Positions 34,493 to 43,485 are shown, numbered from the stretch's first letter. The stretch is DNA of 64,000 bases from Clostridium_AD sp050717545 (GCF_050717545.1 NZ_JBOITN010000032.1:62001-126000); one strand, 5' to 3'. Numbers and translations: made by a program. Notes: generated by a model not told the origin, from the sequence alone.

Positions 34493-34828
34493 CTAGCTTT
34501 TTATCACCGTTAAAAGCATTTGGAATCTTACGCGAGCTTCAAGTCCATGAGGAACATTAGAAGGCATTATTATTGTTTCACCTGATTTAACATTAAAAAC
34601 ATTATTATCTATAGTAATCTCCGCTTCACCATCTAATACTTGAACCATAGCATCTCCAGGAGTTACGTGGGTGCTAATACCTTCCCCTTTATCTAGGGAG
34701 AATAATGAAATGCTTACAGTAGGCGTCTGAGAAATAGTTCTACTTACAACTTGGCCCTCTTGATATGATATTAAGTTCTTTAAATTAATTACTTTTGAAA
34801 ATTCTATGTTTTTAATTAAAGTTTTCAT
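34493..34828 (-). CDS. Small cupin-domain protein
   Basis: A 111-residue single-domain cupin. Motif 1 lies around ISTHVTPGDAMVQVLDGEAEI and motif 2 around SGETIIMPSNVPHGLEA; the metal-ligand histidines H (THV) and H (PHG) are present, while the usual second HxH histidine and Glu are only partly conserved. Such proteins may be metal-binding sensors, isomerases or dioxygenase-like enzymes; no function can be assigned. Monocistronic. Confidence 0.85.
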   Translation of the reverse strand: MKTLIKNIEFSKVINLKNLISYQEGQVVSRTISQTPTVSISLFSLDKGEGISTHVTPGDAMVQVLDGEAEITIDNNVFNVKSGETIIMPSNVPHGLEARVRFQMLLTVIKS

Positions 34829-34927
34829 TTTGTTTCCTCCTTAAATTTTCTTTAATTATAGTATACCTCTATTATTGTTAAAAATCCGTATCATATGTTA
34901 CCGTTTATAATTATTTACAGCATTGAT

Positions 34928-34968
34928 AGCTAAGACCTGTTTCTAATTATAGAAACAGGTCTTAGCTT
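34928..34968 (-). terminator. Strong hairpin between zinc-ribbon and cupin genes
   Basis: Perfect 17-base stem (AGCTAAGACCTGTTTCT and complement) with a six-base loop, lacking a clear T run on either strand. It could end transcription of the zinc-ribbon gene or act as a processing or stability hairpin. Confidence 0.55.
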
Positions 34969-35051
34969 TTGAACCTTAGATTAATAAAAGTCATCTCGCT
35001 GTATTTTCACATAGTCTTTTTTTATTTGTATTATTAAGTTTAATAATTTAT

Positions 35052-35381
35052 TTATTTGGTTTTAATATCAATTATGTCTTTTGCATTATCAAGTAACTTA
35101 GTAGGTACGTATATATTGATGTCACAAACCCCTGGAAAACCATAAGTGCCGCTAACTCCTGCGGTATTTTTAAATGAGGGTATACCAAAAGCGGTTAGTT
35201 TTGATTCAATTAATTTTGCTTCAAAATCATCATTAACTGATATAAGAAAGGCCTCAGTGTCATTTTCATCTATTGCTTCCTCTTTTGTAGGTTCAAGCAC
35301 TTCTACTAATTCACATCCACAATCACTACAAGTTGTAAATCCTGTGCGGTATTCGCATTTACATTTTGGACACCATGACAT
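35052..35381 (-). CDS. Zinc-ribbon plus DUF2007-type protein
   Basis: A 109-residue cytoplasmic protein. The N-terminus has a zinc ribbon with CPKC at 4-7 and CSDCGC near 18-23. Residues about 42-105 look like the DUF2007 'putative signal transducing' domain (FLISVNDDFEAKLIESKLTAFGIPSF...VYVP-like end). No biochemical function is known for the family. ATG after AAGGAG. Confidence 0.75.
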   Translation of the reverse strand: MSWCPKCKCEYRTGFTTCSDCGCELVEVLEPTKEEAIDENDTEAFLISVNDDFEAKLIESKLTAFGIPSFKNTAGVSGTYGFPGVCDINIYVPTKLLDNAKDIIDIKTK

Positions 35382-35473
35382 AATATCATCTCCTTAAAAT
35401 TCTACAATTCATCTTATTTAAATTATACTCTGATATTTAAAAAATATCAATTCAAACACTAATATTGTACAAC

Positions 35474-35758
35474 TCAAATCAATAAAACAACAGCTAAAAT
35501 AATATTAGTTGACCCAATAACCATCACAAAATTAGAGATCTTACTTCTTAGAACTTTATCCTCTTCTTTATTACTAGAATCATTTGTTATAAGCCTATCT
35601 CTACTAATAAAAGTATCATTTAATATTACTGCTATGCCAAGACATACTAAACCTATACTTCCACAAATTTTTATAGTTAACATCCAATCGTTCAATACTT
35701 TACCTAAAACAATACTAATACACATTATAATTAAACTTAATATAATTGGTTTTTTCAC
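35474..35758 (-). CDS. DUF5316-like small membrane protein
   Basis: A 94-residue protein with three hydrophobic segments (residues 4-20, 28-46, 76-94) and the central motif FISRDRLITN resembling the SGDRIRAN region of DUF5316 proteins as I recall them. GTG start after GGAGGGGGG. It follows the YtrAB-like ABC operon on the same strand after about 30 bases and may be its last gene. Function unknown. Confidence 0.6.
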   Translation of the reverse strand: MKKPIILSLIIMCISIVLGKVLNDWMLTIKICGSIGLVCLGIAVILNDTFISRDRLITNDSSNKEEDKVLRSKISNFVMVIGSTNIILAVVLLI

Positions 35759-35787
35759 TTTAATCCCCCCTCCTAATGTAGGTTTAA

Positions 35788-36834
35788 TTATTTTGATGAT
35801 GATAATACCTTAAGTAATAATTTTGATATAAAAAATCCAACTATAGTAAAAGTCGTGACCAAGATAAAAAATATACTTAAATCCGTTTCAAAAGTAAGAC
35901 CAGCAAAAAGTCCAAAACAAACTGCGAAGCCCCAACTAAAGACAGGTCGTAAGTTTTTAAATGCTACTAATCTTAAATTATATTCTAAGTTTCTTCTTTT
36001 ACAAGCAACATATGCTAGATATAAAAATAAGCAAGTTAATATGAAAAGTATTAATAATTTTAATTTATAGTTAGTATAATAAAAAGTTCTATACATCTCC
36101 TTACCACTATCAGGTTCTGTATTAACCCACTCCTGATCAGCTAAATTGTAAATATAAATATTTGACCAGCTATATATTTTGTCAAAAATCAAATAAGTGT
36201 ATTCAATAACCTCACGCCCCCTCATAAATGCATCCTGTACTACCGCTGTTATAAATGCTGGTACTATAAGTATTATTCCACCTGCTATACCTGCAACTAT
36301 GCTATTTCCCATAACCGCCTGTGCTAGCATCATAAAAGTAAAAATACAAATGTACTGAAATGTATCCATAAAAAACCATTTAAGAATATCTGAATATGGA
36401 TTTAACGTAGTATTAAGGTTATTTATATTTATAACATAAAGCAAACTTAAAAATATAAATGTTACAACAAAACTTATTAATAAACTTAGCACTCCCACAA
36501 ACCATTTGTTAAGTATTACCTCTTTTCTTGTAAATGGCATAGATGCTATAAACCCTTGAGTTTCACTGGTTTTTTCACCTAAGAATAAAATTATAGTTAA
36601 TATTATTACAATAAATATCATTACAAAAAAGCTATTCTTTACGTAAAGCCCATTATTGAACGCTCTATCAGTCCAAACTTTGCCCTCAAGCCGCATTGTT
36701 AGTTTATTATGATTTAATATTGATATGACTCCCTGGACCTTAAAATATAAAAGTATAATAATAGTTAATAATGTTACCCATTTAATGTTTATCCATTCCT
36801 TATAAAAAAGGGCCTTATTTATAATTTTATTCAT
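35788..36834 (-). CDS. ABC transporter permease of a YtrAB-like system
   Basis: A 348-residue ABC-2-type membrane subunit: hydrophobic segments near 20-40, 75-100, 115-140, 165-200, 270-290, 310-345, and an extracytoplasmic region with DQEWVNTEPD. The start is the ATG 6 bases after GAGGAGG; it overlaps the upstream ATPase gene by eight bases (ATGAATAA), so translation is coupled. It forms an exporter with the ATPase. In Bacillus the related Ytr system responds to cell-wall-active antibiotics; the role here is inference. Confidence 0.8.
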   Translation of the reverse strand: MNKIINKALFYKEWINIKWVTLLTIIILLYFKVQGVISILNHNKLTMRLEGKVWTDRAFNNGLYVKNSFFVMIFIVIILTIILFLGEKTSETQGFIASMPFTRKEVILNKWFVGVLSLLISFVVTFIFLSLLYVININNLNTTLNPYSDILKWFFMDTFQYICIFTFMMLAQAVMGNSIVAGIAGGIILIVPAFITAVVQDAFMRGREVIEYTYLIFDKIYSWSNIYIYNLADQEWVNTEPDSGKEMYRTFYYTNYKLKLLILFILTCLFLYLAYVACKRRNLEYNLRLVAFKNLRPVFSWGFAVCFGLFAGLTFETDLSIFFILVTTFTIVGFFISKLLLKVLSSSK

Positions 36835-37714
36835 TTTTATCCTCCTCGTATTCGAAATATATAAACATATCCTCAAGACTCATATCAACAATTTCTACAA
36901 AATTAGCCCCCAGGTCATAGAGTTTTTGCTCAAAATCTTGCGAGTAATTTTTAGTGATTATATAATTTACTTTACCTATTGTTTCAACCTTAATTACTCC
37001 AATCATCGAAGACAATTCTTCACATGAGACATTATCTCTAAACACTACTTGCAGTTTTTTTATGCCATTTTTGGCTTCTTCCATAGAGCTCATAAGTTTT
37101 ATTTCACCATTTTTAATTATTGCTACGTGATCACATATTCTCTCGATATGATCTAAATGATGTGATGAAATAAATACAGTTACACCTCTTGATGCTACTT
37201 CATCTACAATAATAGACATTATTTCTTTTTTAATCACAGGATCGAGACCAGATGTTGGCTCATCAAGTATTAGAACATCTGCCATTATGCTGAAATTCAA
37301 AAGAATTGCTATTCTCATCTTCATACCTTTGGAAAGTTCTCTTATTCTTTTTTCTAGAGGTATTTTAAATTTTTTATTAATCTCATCAAACCTCTCCTGC
37401 GAAAAATCATTATATGTTTTTTTATAGAATTTTAAGAGTTGCTTTACTTTAAAAGATTGAAAATATTGATTTTCATCGGATACATAACCTATCCTCTGTT
37501 TTATTATATTATTATCAAAAACCTCTTCACCATCTATTAATATGTTTCCTCCATTAACTCTGTAAATACCAGTTAGGCATTTTATAAGCGTAGTTTTACC
37601 TGCACCATTTTCACCAATTATTCCAAATATACTCCCCTTATTTACATGCAAATTAACATTCTTTAGAATATACCTATCGTCTATCTGCTTGCTCACATTT
37701 ATTATATCTATCAA
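36827..37714 (-). CDS. ABC transporter ATPase, YtrB-like
   Basis: A 295-residue ABC ATPase: Walker A GENGAGKTT, signature LSKGMKMRIAILLNF (SKG in place of SGG), Walker B VLILDEPTSGLD and switch histidine in FISSHHLDHI. The C-terminal 70 residues form the regulatory extension typical of bacteriocin/antibiotic exporters. TTG start, 5 bases after GGGGGAG. Between the GntR regulator and the permease gene, all in one operon. Confidence 0.88.
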   Translation of the reverse strand: MIDIINVSKQIDDRYILKNVNLHVNKGSIFGIIGENGAGKTTLIKCLTGIYRVNGGNILIDGEEVFDNNIIKQRIGYVSDENQYFQSFKVKQLLKFYKKTYNDFSQERFDEINKKFKIPLEKRIRELSKGMKMRIAILLNFSIMADVLILDEPTSGLDPVIKKEIMSIIVDEVASRGVTVFISSHHLDHIERICDHVAIIKNGEIKLMSSMEEAKNGIKKLQVVFRDNVSCEELSSMIGVIKVETIGKVNYIITKNYSQDFEQKLYDLGANFVEIVDMSLEDMFIYFEYEEDKNE

Positions 37715-37747
37715 TGTAACTCCCCCTATTTTATAAATTCAATTAAT

Positions 37748-38119
37748 TTAAAATTCACTATAAATTTCACTAAGTATTTCAATTAACTGTTCTCTATCCA
37801 CTCCTACATAGTGAGCCTCAATTATTATTTTTTTCATATGATCCTTAATTTCTCTCATCTTTTCTTCATCCATGATGGGTTTAAAATTTTCAACTACAAA
37901 TGTACCTTTACCCCTTATAACCTCAATTACCTTCATTCGCTCTAGCTCGTTATATGCCTTGCTTATAGTATTGGGATTGATTGTTATAAGCGAGGCGAGT
38001 TCTCTTACTGATGGCAGTTTATCCCCCGGCTTTAAAATTCCTTTTATTATATTTTCTTTTATTTTTTCAATAATCTGTTCATAGATAGGTTTACTACTTC
38101 TGCTATCAATATTTATCAA
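37748..38119 (-). CDS. ytrA: GntR-family repressor, YtrA subfamily
   Basis: A 123-residue short GntR regulator. NIDSRSSKPIYEQIIEKIKENIIKG and GDKLPSVRELASLITINPNTISKAYNELE form the winged helix; the short C-terminal tail without a ligand domain is the YtrA type. The start is the TTG five bases after AAGGTG, which aligns with the usual YtrA N-terminus, rather than an upstream TTG. It should repress its own operon through the operator at 38168-38200. Confidence 0.88.
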   Translation of the reverse strand: MINIDSRSSKPIYEQIIEKIKENIIKGILKPGDKLPSVRELASLITINPNTISKAYNELERMKVIEVIRGKGTFVVENFKPIMDEEKMREIKDHMKKIIIEAHYVGVDREQLIEILSEIYSEF

Positions 38120-38167
38120 GGCTTCACCTTCTCTCAAATAATAAGGTTTATCTATTTATTTTTCAGT

Positions 38168-38239
38168 ACTACGTGTACTACATAACATAGTACACGTAGT
38201 GCGTAATATAAATATAATACTTTACACTTATATTGTCAA
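38168..38239 (-). promoter_or_regulatory. Promoter and operator of the ytrA operon
   Basis: Minus strand: consensus -35 TTGACA (38234-38239), 17 bases, TATATT (38211-38216). Immediately downstream, arms ACTACGTGTACTA and TAGTACACGTAGT (38168-38180, 38188-38200) form a perfect 13-base inverted repeat, the expected YtrA operator containing GTACAC. Confidence 0.85.
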
Positions 38240-38345
38240 GATACTATTTTAAAAAAAAGCTATATTTGAAATAATCTGGCCGTAGGGATTAATTGGATGA
38301 AGTTATAGATGTATGGAAATAGCCTTCACAAATCGAAGGTTTTGT

Positions 38346-38357
38346 TGCAAATTTGCA
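38346..38357. promoter_or_regulatory. Perfect palindrome upstream of oleate hydratase
   Basis: TGCAAATTTGCA, about 160 bases before the ohyA start. It could be an operator for ohyA, but differs from the repeat near the TetR gene. I see no other feature between the ytrA promoter and ohyA. Confidence 0.3.
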
Positions 38358-38513
38358 CAATCCACCTCTTTTGATGATTTACTATGCTTTATAAAAATTA
38401 TATTATTGTTATAGACACTCCAACACAAAAGTTTTCTATACTAAATAAAAAACTTAATACTGGATTTTCTATAAGTAGACGAAATTTTTAAATTAAAAGG
38501 AGATAGATTAATT

Positions 38514-40217
38514 GTGATAAATTATGAAAGAATTAAAACATTAAAACCCGAAGGAATTGAAAATAAAAAAGCATATCTAATTGGTGGAGGTATCGCTTCA
38601 CTTGCGGCTGCTGAATACCTAATTTACGATGGTCATATGGACGGTAAAAATATTACTATTTTAGAACAAAAAAATATTTTAGGTGGTTCTATGGACGGCG
38701 CTGGAAACGCTAAAGATGGATATGTTGCACTTGGTGGAAGAGAAATGGAAGAGCATTATGAATGTATGTGGGATTTATTTGGGAAAGTACCCTCATTAGA
38801 AGAACCTGGACGAACTGTTTTAGATGAATTTAGAGAATTAAATAATGCTGATCCTAACTACTCTAATTGTCGTGCTATTGCCAACCGCGGAGAAAAACTT
38901 GATTTTTCAACTCTTGGACTAGCACAAAATCATGTTAAACAACTTACTAAATTATTTCTTGCAACTGAAGATTCTTTAGGAGCAGTTACTGTTGAACAAT
39001 TTTTCGATGCTTCATTCTTAGAAACGGATTTTTGGTTATATTGGAGAAGTATGTTTGCATTTGAAAATTGGCACGCTCTTATTGAAATGAAACGTTATAT
39101 GCATCGTTTTATACATCTAATGCCAGGAATGAATAAAATGAAAGGGTTAGTTTTCACTAAATATAATCAATACGATTCAATGATTCTTCCACTAAAAAAA
39201 TTATTAGAGTCACACGGAGTAGTATTTGACTTAAATACAAAAGTAACTGATTTAGATATAGATATAACTACAGATAAAAAAACAGTTACAGGAATTCATT
39301 TAACTCGCAATGGGAAAAAAGAAGAACTTATTAAAACTACAGAAAATGATTTAGTATTCTTTACTAATGGATCCATGACTGAAAATGCTACACTTGGAAA
39401 TATGGATAAAGCACCTATATTAGACAGAAGTGAAGGTGCATGCTGGAGTTTATGGAAAAAAATATCTCAAAAAGATGCTTCATTCGGAAAACCAGAAGTA
39501 TTCTGTAGTGATATTGATAAAACTACATGGGAATCATATACAATAACTGCTAAAGGTCCTAAAATGAAAAAACTTATGGAGAAATTTGCTGAAAGAGAGT
39601 TCACTCCACATCAAACTGCAACAGGTGGAATAATAACAATTAAAGACTCAAACTGGTTATTAAGTGTTACTGTTAATAGACAACCTCAATTTACTAATCA
39701 ACCTGATGATGTTATAGTTGTGTGGGCATATGCATTATTCCCTAACAATGAAGGTGATTTCATTAAAAAGAAAATGAGCGAATGTACCGGAAGCGAATTA
39801 TTACAAGAGCTTTTATATCATTTAGGAATTGATAAAAAAGATATGGATGAATACATTGATACATGTATTGTAATTCCTTCTATCATGCCTTATGTTACAA
39901 GTCAATTTATGCCTCGCGTTAAAGGAGATAGACCACAAGTTGTACCTGCTGGTAGTACAAACCTTGCATTTTTAGGTCAATTTGCAGAAGTTAAAGATGA
40001 TTGTGTATTTACTGTTGAATATTCAGTTCGTTCTGCTATTATGGCTGTATATACTTTACTTGGACTTGAAAAAAATCCACCTGAAATATATCCTAGCCAA
40101 TACGATGTACGTGTTGTTACTAAAGCGGCTAAAGCACTATATAGCGGAAGACCATTACCTGCCGAGGCAATTATCAAAAAATTATTAAGCAATACCAGTT
40201 TAGAAGGTTTAATTTAA
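38514..40217 (+). CDS. ohyA: Oleate hydratase
   Basis: A 567-residue FAD-dependent fatty acid double-bond hydratase (MCRA family). FAD-binding AYLIGGGIASLAAAEYLIYDG near residues 20-40, then EQKNILGGSMDGAG, GGREMEEHYECMWDLFG and RVKGDRPQVVPAGSTNLAFLGQF are family signatures, full length. It converts oleate to 10-hydroxystearate, a detoxification of unsaturated fatty acids. GTG start, 11 bases after AAGGAG. Arginine codons include many CGT/CGC (about 8 of 19), unlike most neighbours, suggesting transfer from another Firmicute. The TetR gene downstream on the other strand may control it. Confidence 0.94.
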   Translation: MINYERIKTLKPEGIENKKAYLIGGGIASLAAAEYLIYDGHMDGKNITILEQKNILGGSMDGAGNAKDGYVALGGREMEEHYECMWDLFGKVPSLEEPGRTVLDEFRELNNADPNYSNCRAIANRGEKLDFSTLGLAQNHVKQLTKLFLATEDSLGAVTVEQFFDASFLETDFWLYWRSMFAFENWHALIEMKRYMHRFIHLMPGMNKMKGLVFTKYNQYDSMILPLKKLLESHGVVFDLNTKVTDLDIDITTDKKTVTGIHLTRNGKKEELIKTTENDLVFFTNGSMTENATLGNMDKAPILDRSEGACWSLWKKISQKDASFGKPEVFCSDIDKTTWESYTITAKGPKMKKLMEKFAEREFTPHQTATGGIITIKDSNWLLSVTVNRQPQFTNQPDDVIVVWAYALFPNNEGDFIKKKMSECTGSELLQELLYHLGIDKKDMDEYIDTCIVIPSIMPYVTSQFMPRVKGDRPQVVPAGSTNLAFLGQFAEVKDDCVFTVEYSVRSAIMAVYTLLGLEKNPPEIYPSQYDVRVVTKAAKALYSGRPLPAEAIIKKLLSNTSLEGLI

Positions 40218-40239
40218 GCTTATTCTAAATATAAAGAAT

Positions 40240-40287
40240 AAAAAGCTATGAAATATGAGTTTATACACTTAATTTCATAGCTTTTAT
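40240..40287 (+). terminator. Bidirectional terminator between ohyA and the TetR gene
   Basis: Arms AAAAGCTATGAAAT and ATTTCATAGCTTTT with T runs on both ends, serving the convergent genes. Confidence 0.85.
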
Positions 40288-40315
40288 ATATATAATACTA
40301 TTAAGGTATTTTAAA

Positions 40316-40858
40316 TTATAATAACGCTTTATGAGTATCCCCACTTATTATTTTATTAAGATTATCAATAATTTGCTCTGGATTTTCTATCATATTTTTT
40401 CTTATCCATTCAAGTAATAAACCAACAAGAGCAACCTTATAAAAATTTACTACAAATTCCTTTTCTTTTTCAGCCACCTCTGTACCTACGGTAATTTCAT
40501 CTACAACATTTAAAACTAGGTTGTACACTGCACTGTATAAGTGAGTTTCTAATTGTTCACGACCAATTGAGTTATATGTATTTAACACCATTTTTCGGTT
40601 TTCACTCAAATAATAGAATATTCTCAAAAATCCCTCTTGCCATGACTTATAGGTTGTATTTTCTTCCATTACATTTCCAACTTCATTTTTAAAAATCCAC
40701 TCTAAAAGTGCATAAATATCTTGAAAGTGATAATAAAATGTACGACGATTTAAATTACACACTTTAACAATATTATTAACTGTAATTTTAGCTAAAGGAG
40801 TAGTATTCATTAATTTTTTTAATGATTCTGCTAAAGCTTGTTTCGTGATATCTGACAT
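40316..40858 (-). CDS. TetR-family regulator, DhaS-like
   Basis: A 180-residue TetR protein. N-terminal helix-turn-helix: LAKITVNNIVKVCNLNRRTFYYHFQDIYALLEWIF; the C-terminal ligand region resembles the DhaS/TetR_C subgroup. The start is the ATG 8 bases after GAGGAG; an ATG 63 bases upstream lies in the AT-rich operator region. It is a candidate regulator of the convergent oleate hydratase, and probably of itself through the repeat at 40891-40913. Confidence 0.85.
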   Translation of the reverse strand: MSDITKQALAESLKKLMNTTPLAKITVNNIVKVCNLNRRTFYYHFQDIYALLEWIFKNEVGNVMEENTTYKSWQEGFLRIFYYLSENRKMVLNTYNSIGREQLETHLYSAVYNLVLNVVDEITVGTEVAEKEKEFVVNFYKVALVGLLLEWIRKNMIENPEQIIDNLNKIISGDTHKALL

Positions 40859-40890
40859 ACTTTTTATCTCCTCTTTTGTGAAATATATAT

Positions 40891-40913
40891 ATATTATATT
40901 TCGAATATAATAT
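40891..40913 (-). promoter_or_regulatory. Candidate TetR autoregulatory operator
   Basis: Perfect 10-base arms ATATTATATT and AATATAATAT separated by TCG, 33 bases upstream of the tetR start codon. Confidence 0.5.
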
Positions 40914-40966
40914 TTAGTCAATTTATAGTGTATTAGAAATTGAAAACTTCAAGTTTTTAAAAAAAG

Positions 40967-41016
40967 AAAAAAGAAAAGGATTGCAGGGTTTTGTGCCTTA
41001 ATCCTTTTCTTTTTAT
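40967..41016 (-). terminator. Terminator after the 53-residue ORF
   Basis: Stem AAAAGAAAAGGATT / AATCCTTTTCTTTT, T-rich on the minus strand, 37 bases past the stop codon of the small ORF at 41053-41214. Confidence 0.7.
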
Positions 41017-41052
41017 TTACAGGTGTCTGTATGACTGAATATTTAGTATCCC

Positions 41053-41214
41053 TTATTTGGCGCTTAAAGCTTTTTTAAGAGCTTTAATTTCATCTTGGTG
41101 TATTTGCTTGCTTTTGCTATCTCTTTTTTTATCGTCTATAGGTAATAGGCTCTGTAGTGATTTAATTTGTCGTTTTATTTCATCTTTATCTTTTGGAATT
41201 TCAAATTTTGGCAT
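41053..41214 (-). CDS. Small charged protein, 53 residues
   Basis: ATG, 6 bases after AAGGAGGTC, opens a 53-codon frame that runs MPKFEIPKDKDEIKRQIKS... to ...IKALKKALSAK. The protein is highly charged, predicted helical and Lys/Asp/Glu/Gln-rich. A good ribosome binding site, a sensible length and a following terminator support a real gene. I do not recognise the family. It lies alone between the tetR and mntH genes. Confidence 0.7.
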   Translation of the reverse strand: MPKFEIPKDKDEIKRQIKSLQSLLPIDDKKRDSKSKQIHQDEIKALKKALSAK

Positions 41215-41388
41215 TTATTTGACCTCCTTAAAATAATCTTTTATATATCTATTCTACATCTGAGAGTTATTTCCTTCTAAATAGTTGCTTTTTATTAGAT
41301 AAATATAATAAATAATTACATAAGAAAGTTTGATAAAAAATCATTAAGCTATTAAATAAAAGTAAAAAGGCAGCTGTAAAGAACACTG

Positions 41389-41438
41389 ATACCTATAGAC
41401 TAGACACTAGAAAGAGTGTTTAAGCTATAGGTATTTTT
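41389..41438 (+). terminator. Branched hairpin followed by a T run
   Basis: Outer arms ATACCTATAG / CTATAGGTAT enclose a second stem ACACT...AGTGT, followed by TTTTTT on the plus strand. There is no plus-strand gene upstream, so it may end an unannotated RNA or act for mntH from the other side. Confidence 0.45.
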
Positions 41439-41479
41439 TGTATGATTTATATGAAGATAGAGACTGGCTAGGAGAGCTC

Positions 41480-42775
41480 TTATACCCTGCCACTGAAAGT
41501 CAGGTAAACAAGAACTGCATTTAAAGCTAAAATAACACTTGTTATAACCCACCCAGCAATTTTAGTTGAACGTTTGTTTACTAAACTGCCCATTAAGTCT
41601 TTGCGACTAGTGATCAGCATCATAGGCACAATGGCGAATGGGAGAGCAAAGCTCAAAGCAACTTGACTCATTATTAGAGCATACATGGGATTAACACCTA
41701 AAGCTATGATAATTAAGGCCGGGGCCATAGTAATTAATCTTCGTAACTTGATGGGGAGGCTAAGACCAATGAAACCTTCCATAATAGTTTGCCCAGCCAT
41801 AGTACCCACTGCTGAGGATGACAACCCTGATGCTAGCAATGCTATCCCAAAAGCTCCACTGGAAAGCGTTCCAAGAAGAGGTTCTAATGATCTTTGTGCT
41901 TGTTCAATTGTCTCTACAACTATACCGTTTCTATAAAATACTGCTGCAGCAACAATAACCATAGCAGCATTTACAACAAATGCTATATTCATCGCAATAG
42001 TAATATCAATATTCGCCATACGTAAATGTTTGCGTTTTTGTTCGTCAGTATCATCACTTTTACTTCTGGCCTGAACTAATTGCGAGTGTAGATATATTAC
42101 GTGAGGCATTACGGTTGCCCCTAGCATTCCAACGGCTATTAAAACAGCTTGGCTATTGGGAAGTGACGGAATTAACGTGTGGATACCTACTTGTACCCAG
42201 TCTGGCTTAGCTAAAACCAATTCAATCGTATAAGCAACGGTTATGACCGCCACTAATATACCAATAATCCACTCAACAACTCTTTGACCATATTTCTCCA
42301 TACAGACGATTAGGTAAGTAAGTGCTGCTATTATGAGCCCAGCATAAATCATAGGGATTCCAAATAGCAAATATAATCCTAATGTTCCACCAAGAAACTC
42401 TGCTAAATCTGTGGCCATAGCAGCGAGTTCCGCTTCAATCCAAAAGAACCAATTAGTCTTGCGCGAAAATACTTTCGAACACATTTGCGGTAAATTGTGA
42501 CCCGTTGCAATTCCTAATTTTGCAGACATACTTTGTAAAAAAAGTCCCATTAGGTTACTCCAAAGAATTACCCAAATCAGGCTGTAATTAAAGACTGAGC
42601 CACCACTAATATTTGTTGCAAAGTTGCCTGGATCAATGTAGGCAACACTTACTATAAACGCAGGCCCTAAAAACTTCAGTACTTCTTTAAACTTAACTAA
42701 AGTTTTCTTGCCATTATATACACCTTGTTTTTTATCATTTAAACTTATATCCACTAAGTTCTTATCACTTTCCAT
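41480..42775 (-). CDS. mntH: Nramp-family Mn2+/Fe2+:H+ symporter MntH
   Basis: A 431-residue Nramp transporter with about 11 helices. Metal-site motifs DPGNFATN in helix 1 and MPHVIYLHSQLVQAR in helix 6 are intact. It imports manganese with protons. The start is the ATG 9 bases after AAAGGTG; upstream GTG/ATG codons overlap that site. Divergent from the MntR-like gene, with a palindrome between them. Codon use leans to CGN arginines and GC is higher than the neighbours, a possible sign of transfer. Confidence 0.94.
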   Translation of the reverse strand: MESDKNLVDISLNDKKQGVYNGKKTLVKFKEVLKFLGPAFIVSVAYIDPGNFATNISGGSVFNYSLIWVILWSNLMGLFLQSMSAKLGIATGHNLPQMCSKVFSRKTNWFFWIEAELAAMATDLAEFLGGTLGLYLLFGIPMIYAGLIIAALTYLIVCMEKYGQRVVEWIIGILVAVITVAYTIELVLAKPDWVQVGIHTLIPSLPNSQAVLIAVGMLGATVMPHVIYLHSQLVQARSKSDDTDEQKRKHLRMANIDITIAMNIAFVVNAAMVIVAAAVFYRNGIVVETIEQAQRSLEPLLGTLSSGAFGIALLASGLSSSAVGTMAGQTIMEGFIGLSLPIKLRRLITMAPALIIIALGVNPMYALIMSQVALSFALPFAIVPMMLITSRKDLMGSLVNKRSTKIAGWVITSVILALNAVLVYLTFSGRV

Positions 42776-42792
42776 AAAATACATCACCTTTC

Positions 42793-42819
42793 ATAACTAA
42801 TTCCTTTAGTTATACTAAA
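42793..42819 (-). promoter_or_regulatory. Candidate MntR operator
   Basis: TTTAG-N5-CTAAA (42805-42819) overlaps a second inverted repeat ATAACTAA-N5-TTAGTTAT (42793-42813), just upstream of the mntH ribosome binding site in the mntH/mntR divergent region. Confidence 0.6.
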
Positions 42820-42974
42820 AATAATTAATAACAGTTAACATTATTAGTCGATACTAACTTTATTTCTCTAGTATAAAATATGTAGTAATTTTTATAATGT
42901 TACATAAAAGTAATTAAATTATATTTCAAGCATATAATCTATATAATAAACTATATTTTAAAGTGGGTGAAAAT

Positions 42975-43442
42975 GTGGTAAAAAATAATTTCTATACTTT
43001 TAATGAATATATGAAAAAAGAAAATAATCTGCTTACGGCTTCCATGGAAGATTACCTTGAAATGATATATAGATTATCTTTAAATACAGGATTTACGAGA
43101 ATTCATGAACTTTCTAATGCACTTAATGTCCAGCCGCCTTCTGCTACAAACATGGTACATAAGTTAGCAGAACTGAATCTTTTAAAATATATAAAGTATG
43201 GTGTTTTAGTACTTGAAGAAGATGGAAAGATGCTTGGAGAAACATTACTTAATCGTCATAATACTATTGAAAGTTTTTTAAGGTTACTCGATGTTTCAGA
43301 GTCTGATGTTTTAGAAGAAACCGAAAAAATTGAACATACAATAAATACTAAAACAACAAAATGTTTTCAAGATTTTGTACAATTCATTAAGGTTAATCCT
43401 CAGCTAGAATTTAAATTTAAAAATTACAGAAAAGAACTTTAG
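42975..43442 (+). CDS. mntR: DtxR-family metalloregulator, MntR-like
   Basis: A 155-residue DtxR/MntR-type regulator. SMEDYLEMIYRL (metal ligand Asp), the helix-turn-helix THELSNALNVQPPSATNMVHKLAELNLLKY-like segment, LNRHNTIESFL and EETEKIEHT supply the metal-ligand residues of MntR; no C-terminal SH3 domain, as in MntR. The start is uncertain: the GTG 5 bases after GGGTG is chosen over a GTG 12 bases upstream without a ribosome binding site. It should repress mntH when manganese is replete. Confidence 0.87.
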   Translation: MVKNNFYTFNEYMKKENNLLTASMEDYLEMIYRLSLNTGFTRIHELSNALNVQPPSATNMVHKLAELNLLKYIKYGVLVLEEDGKMLGETLLNRHNTIESFLRLLDVSESDVLEETEKIEHTINTKTTKCFQDFVQFIKVNPQLEFKFKNYRKEL

Positions 43443-43485
43443 CCTTTTTATGTTGAATAAAATTATATTGTTACTAAGTATAAAT

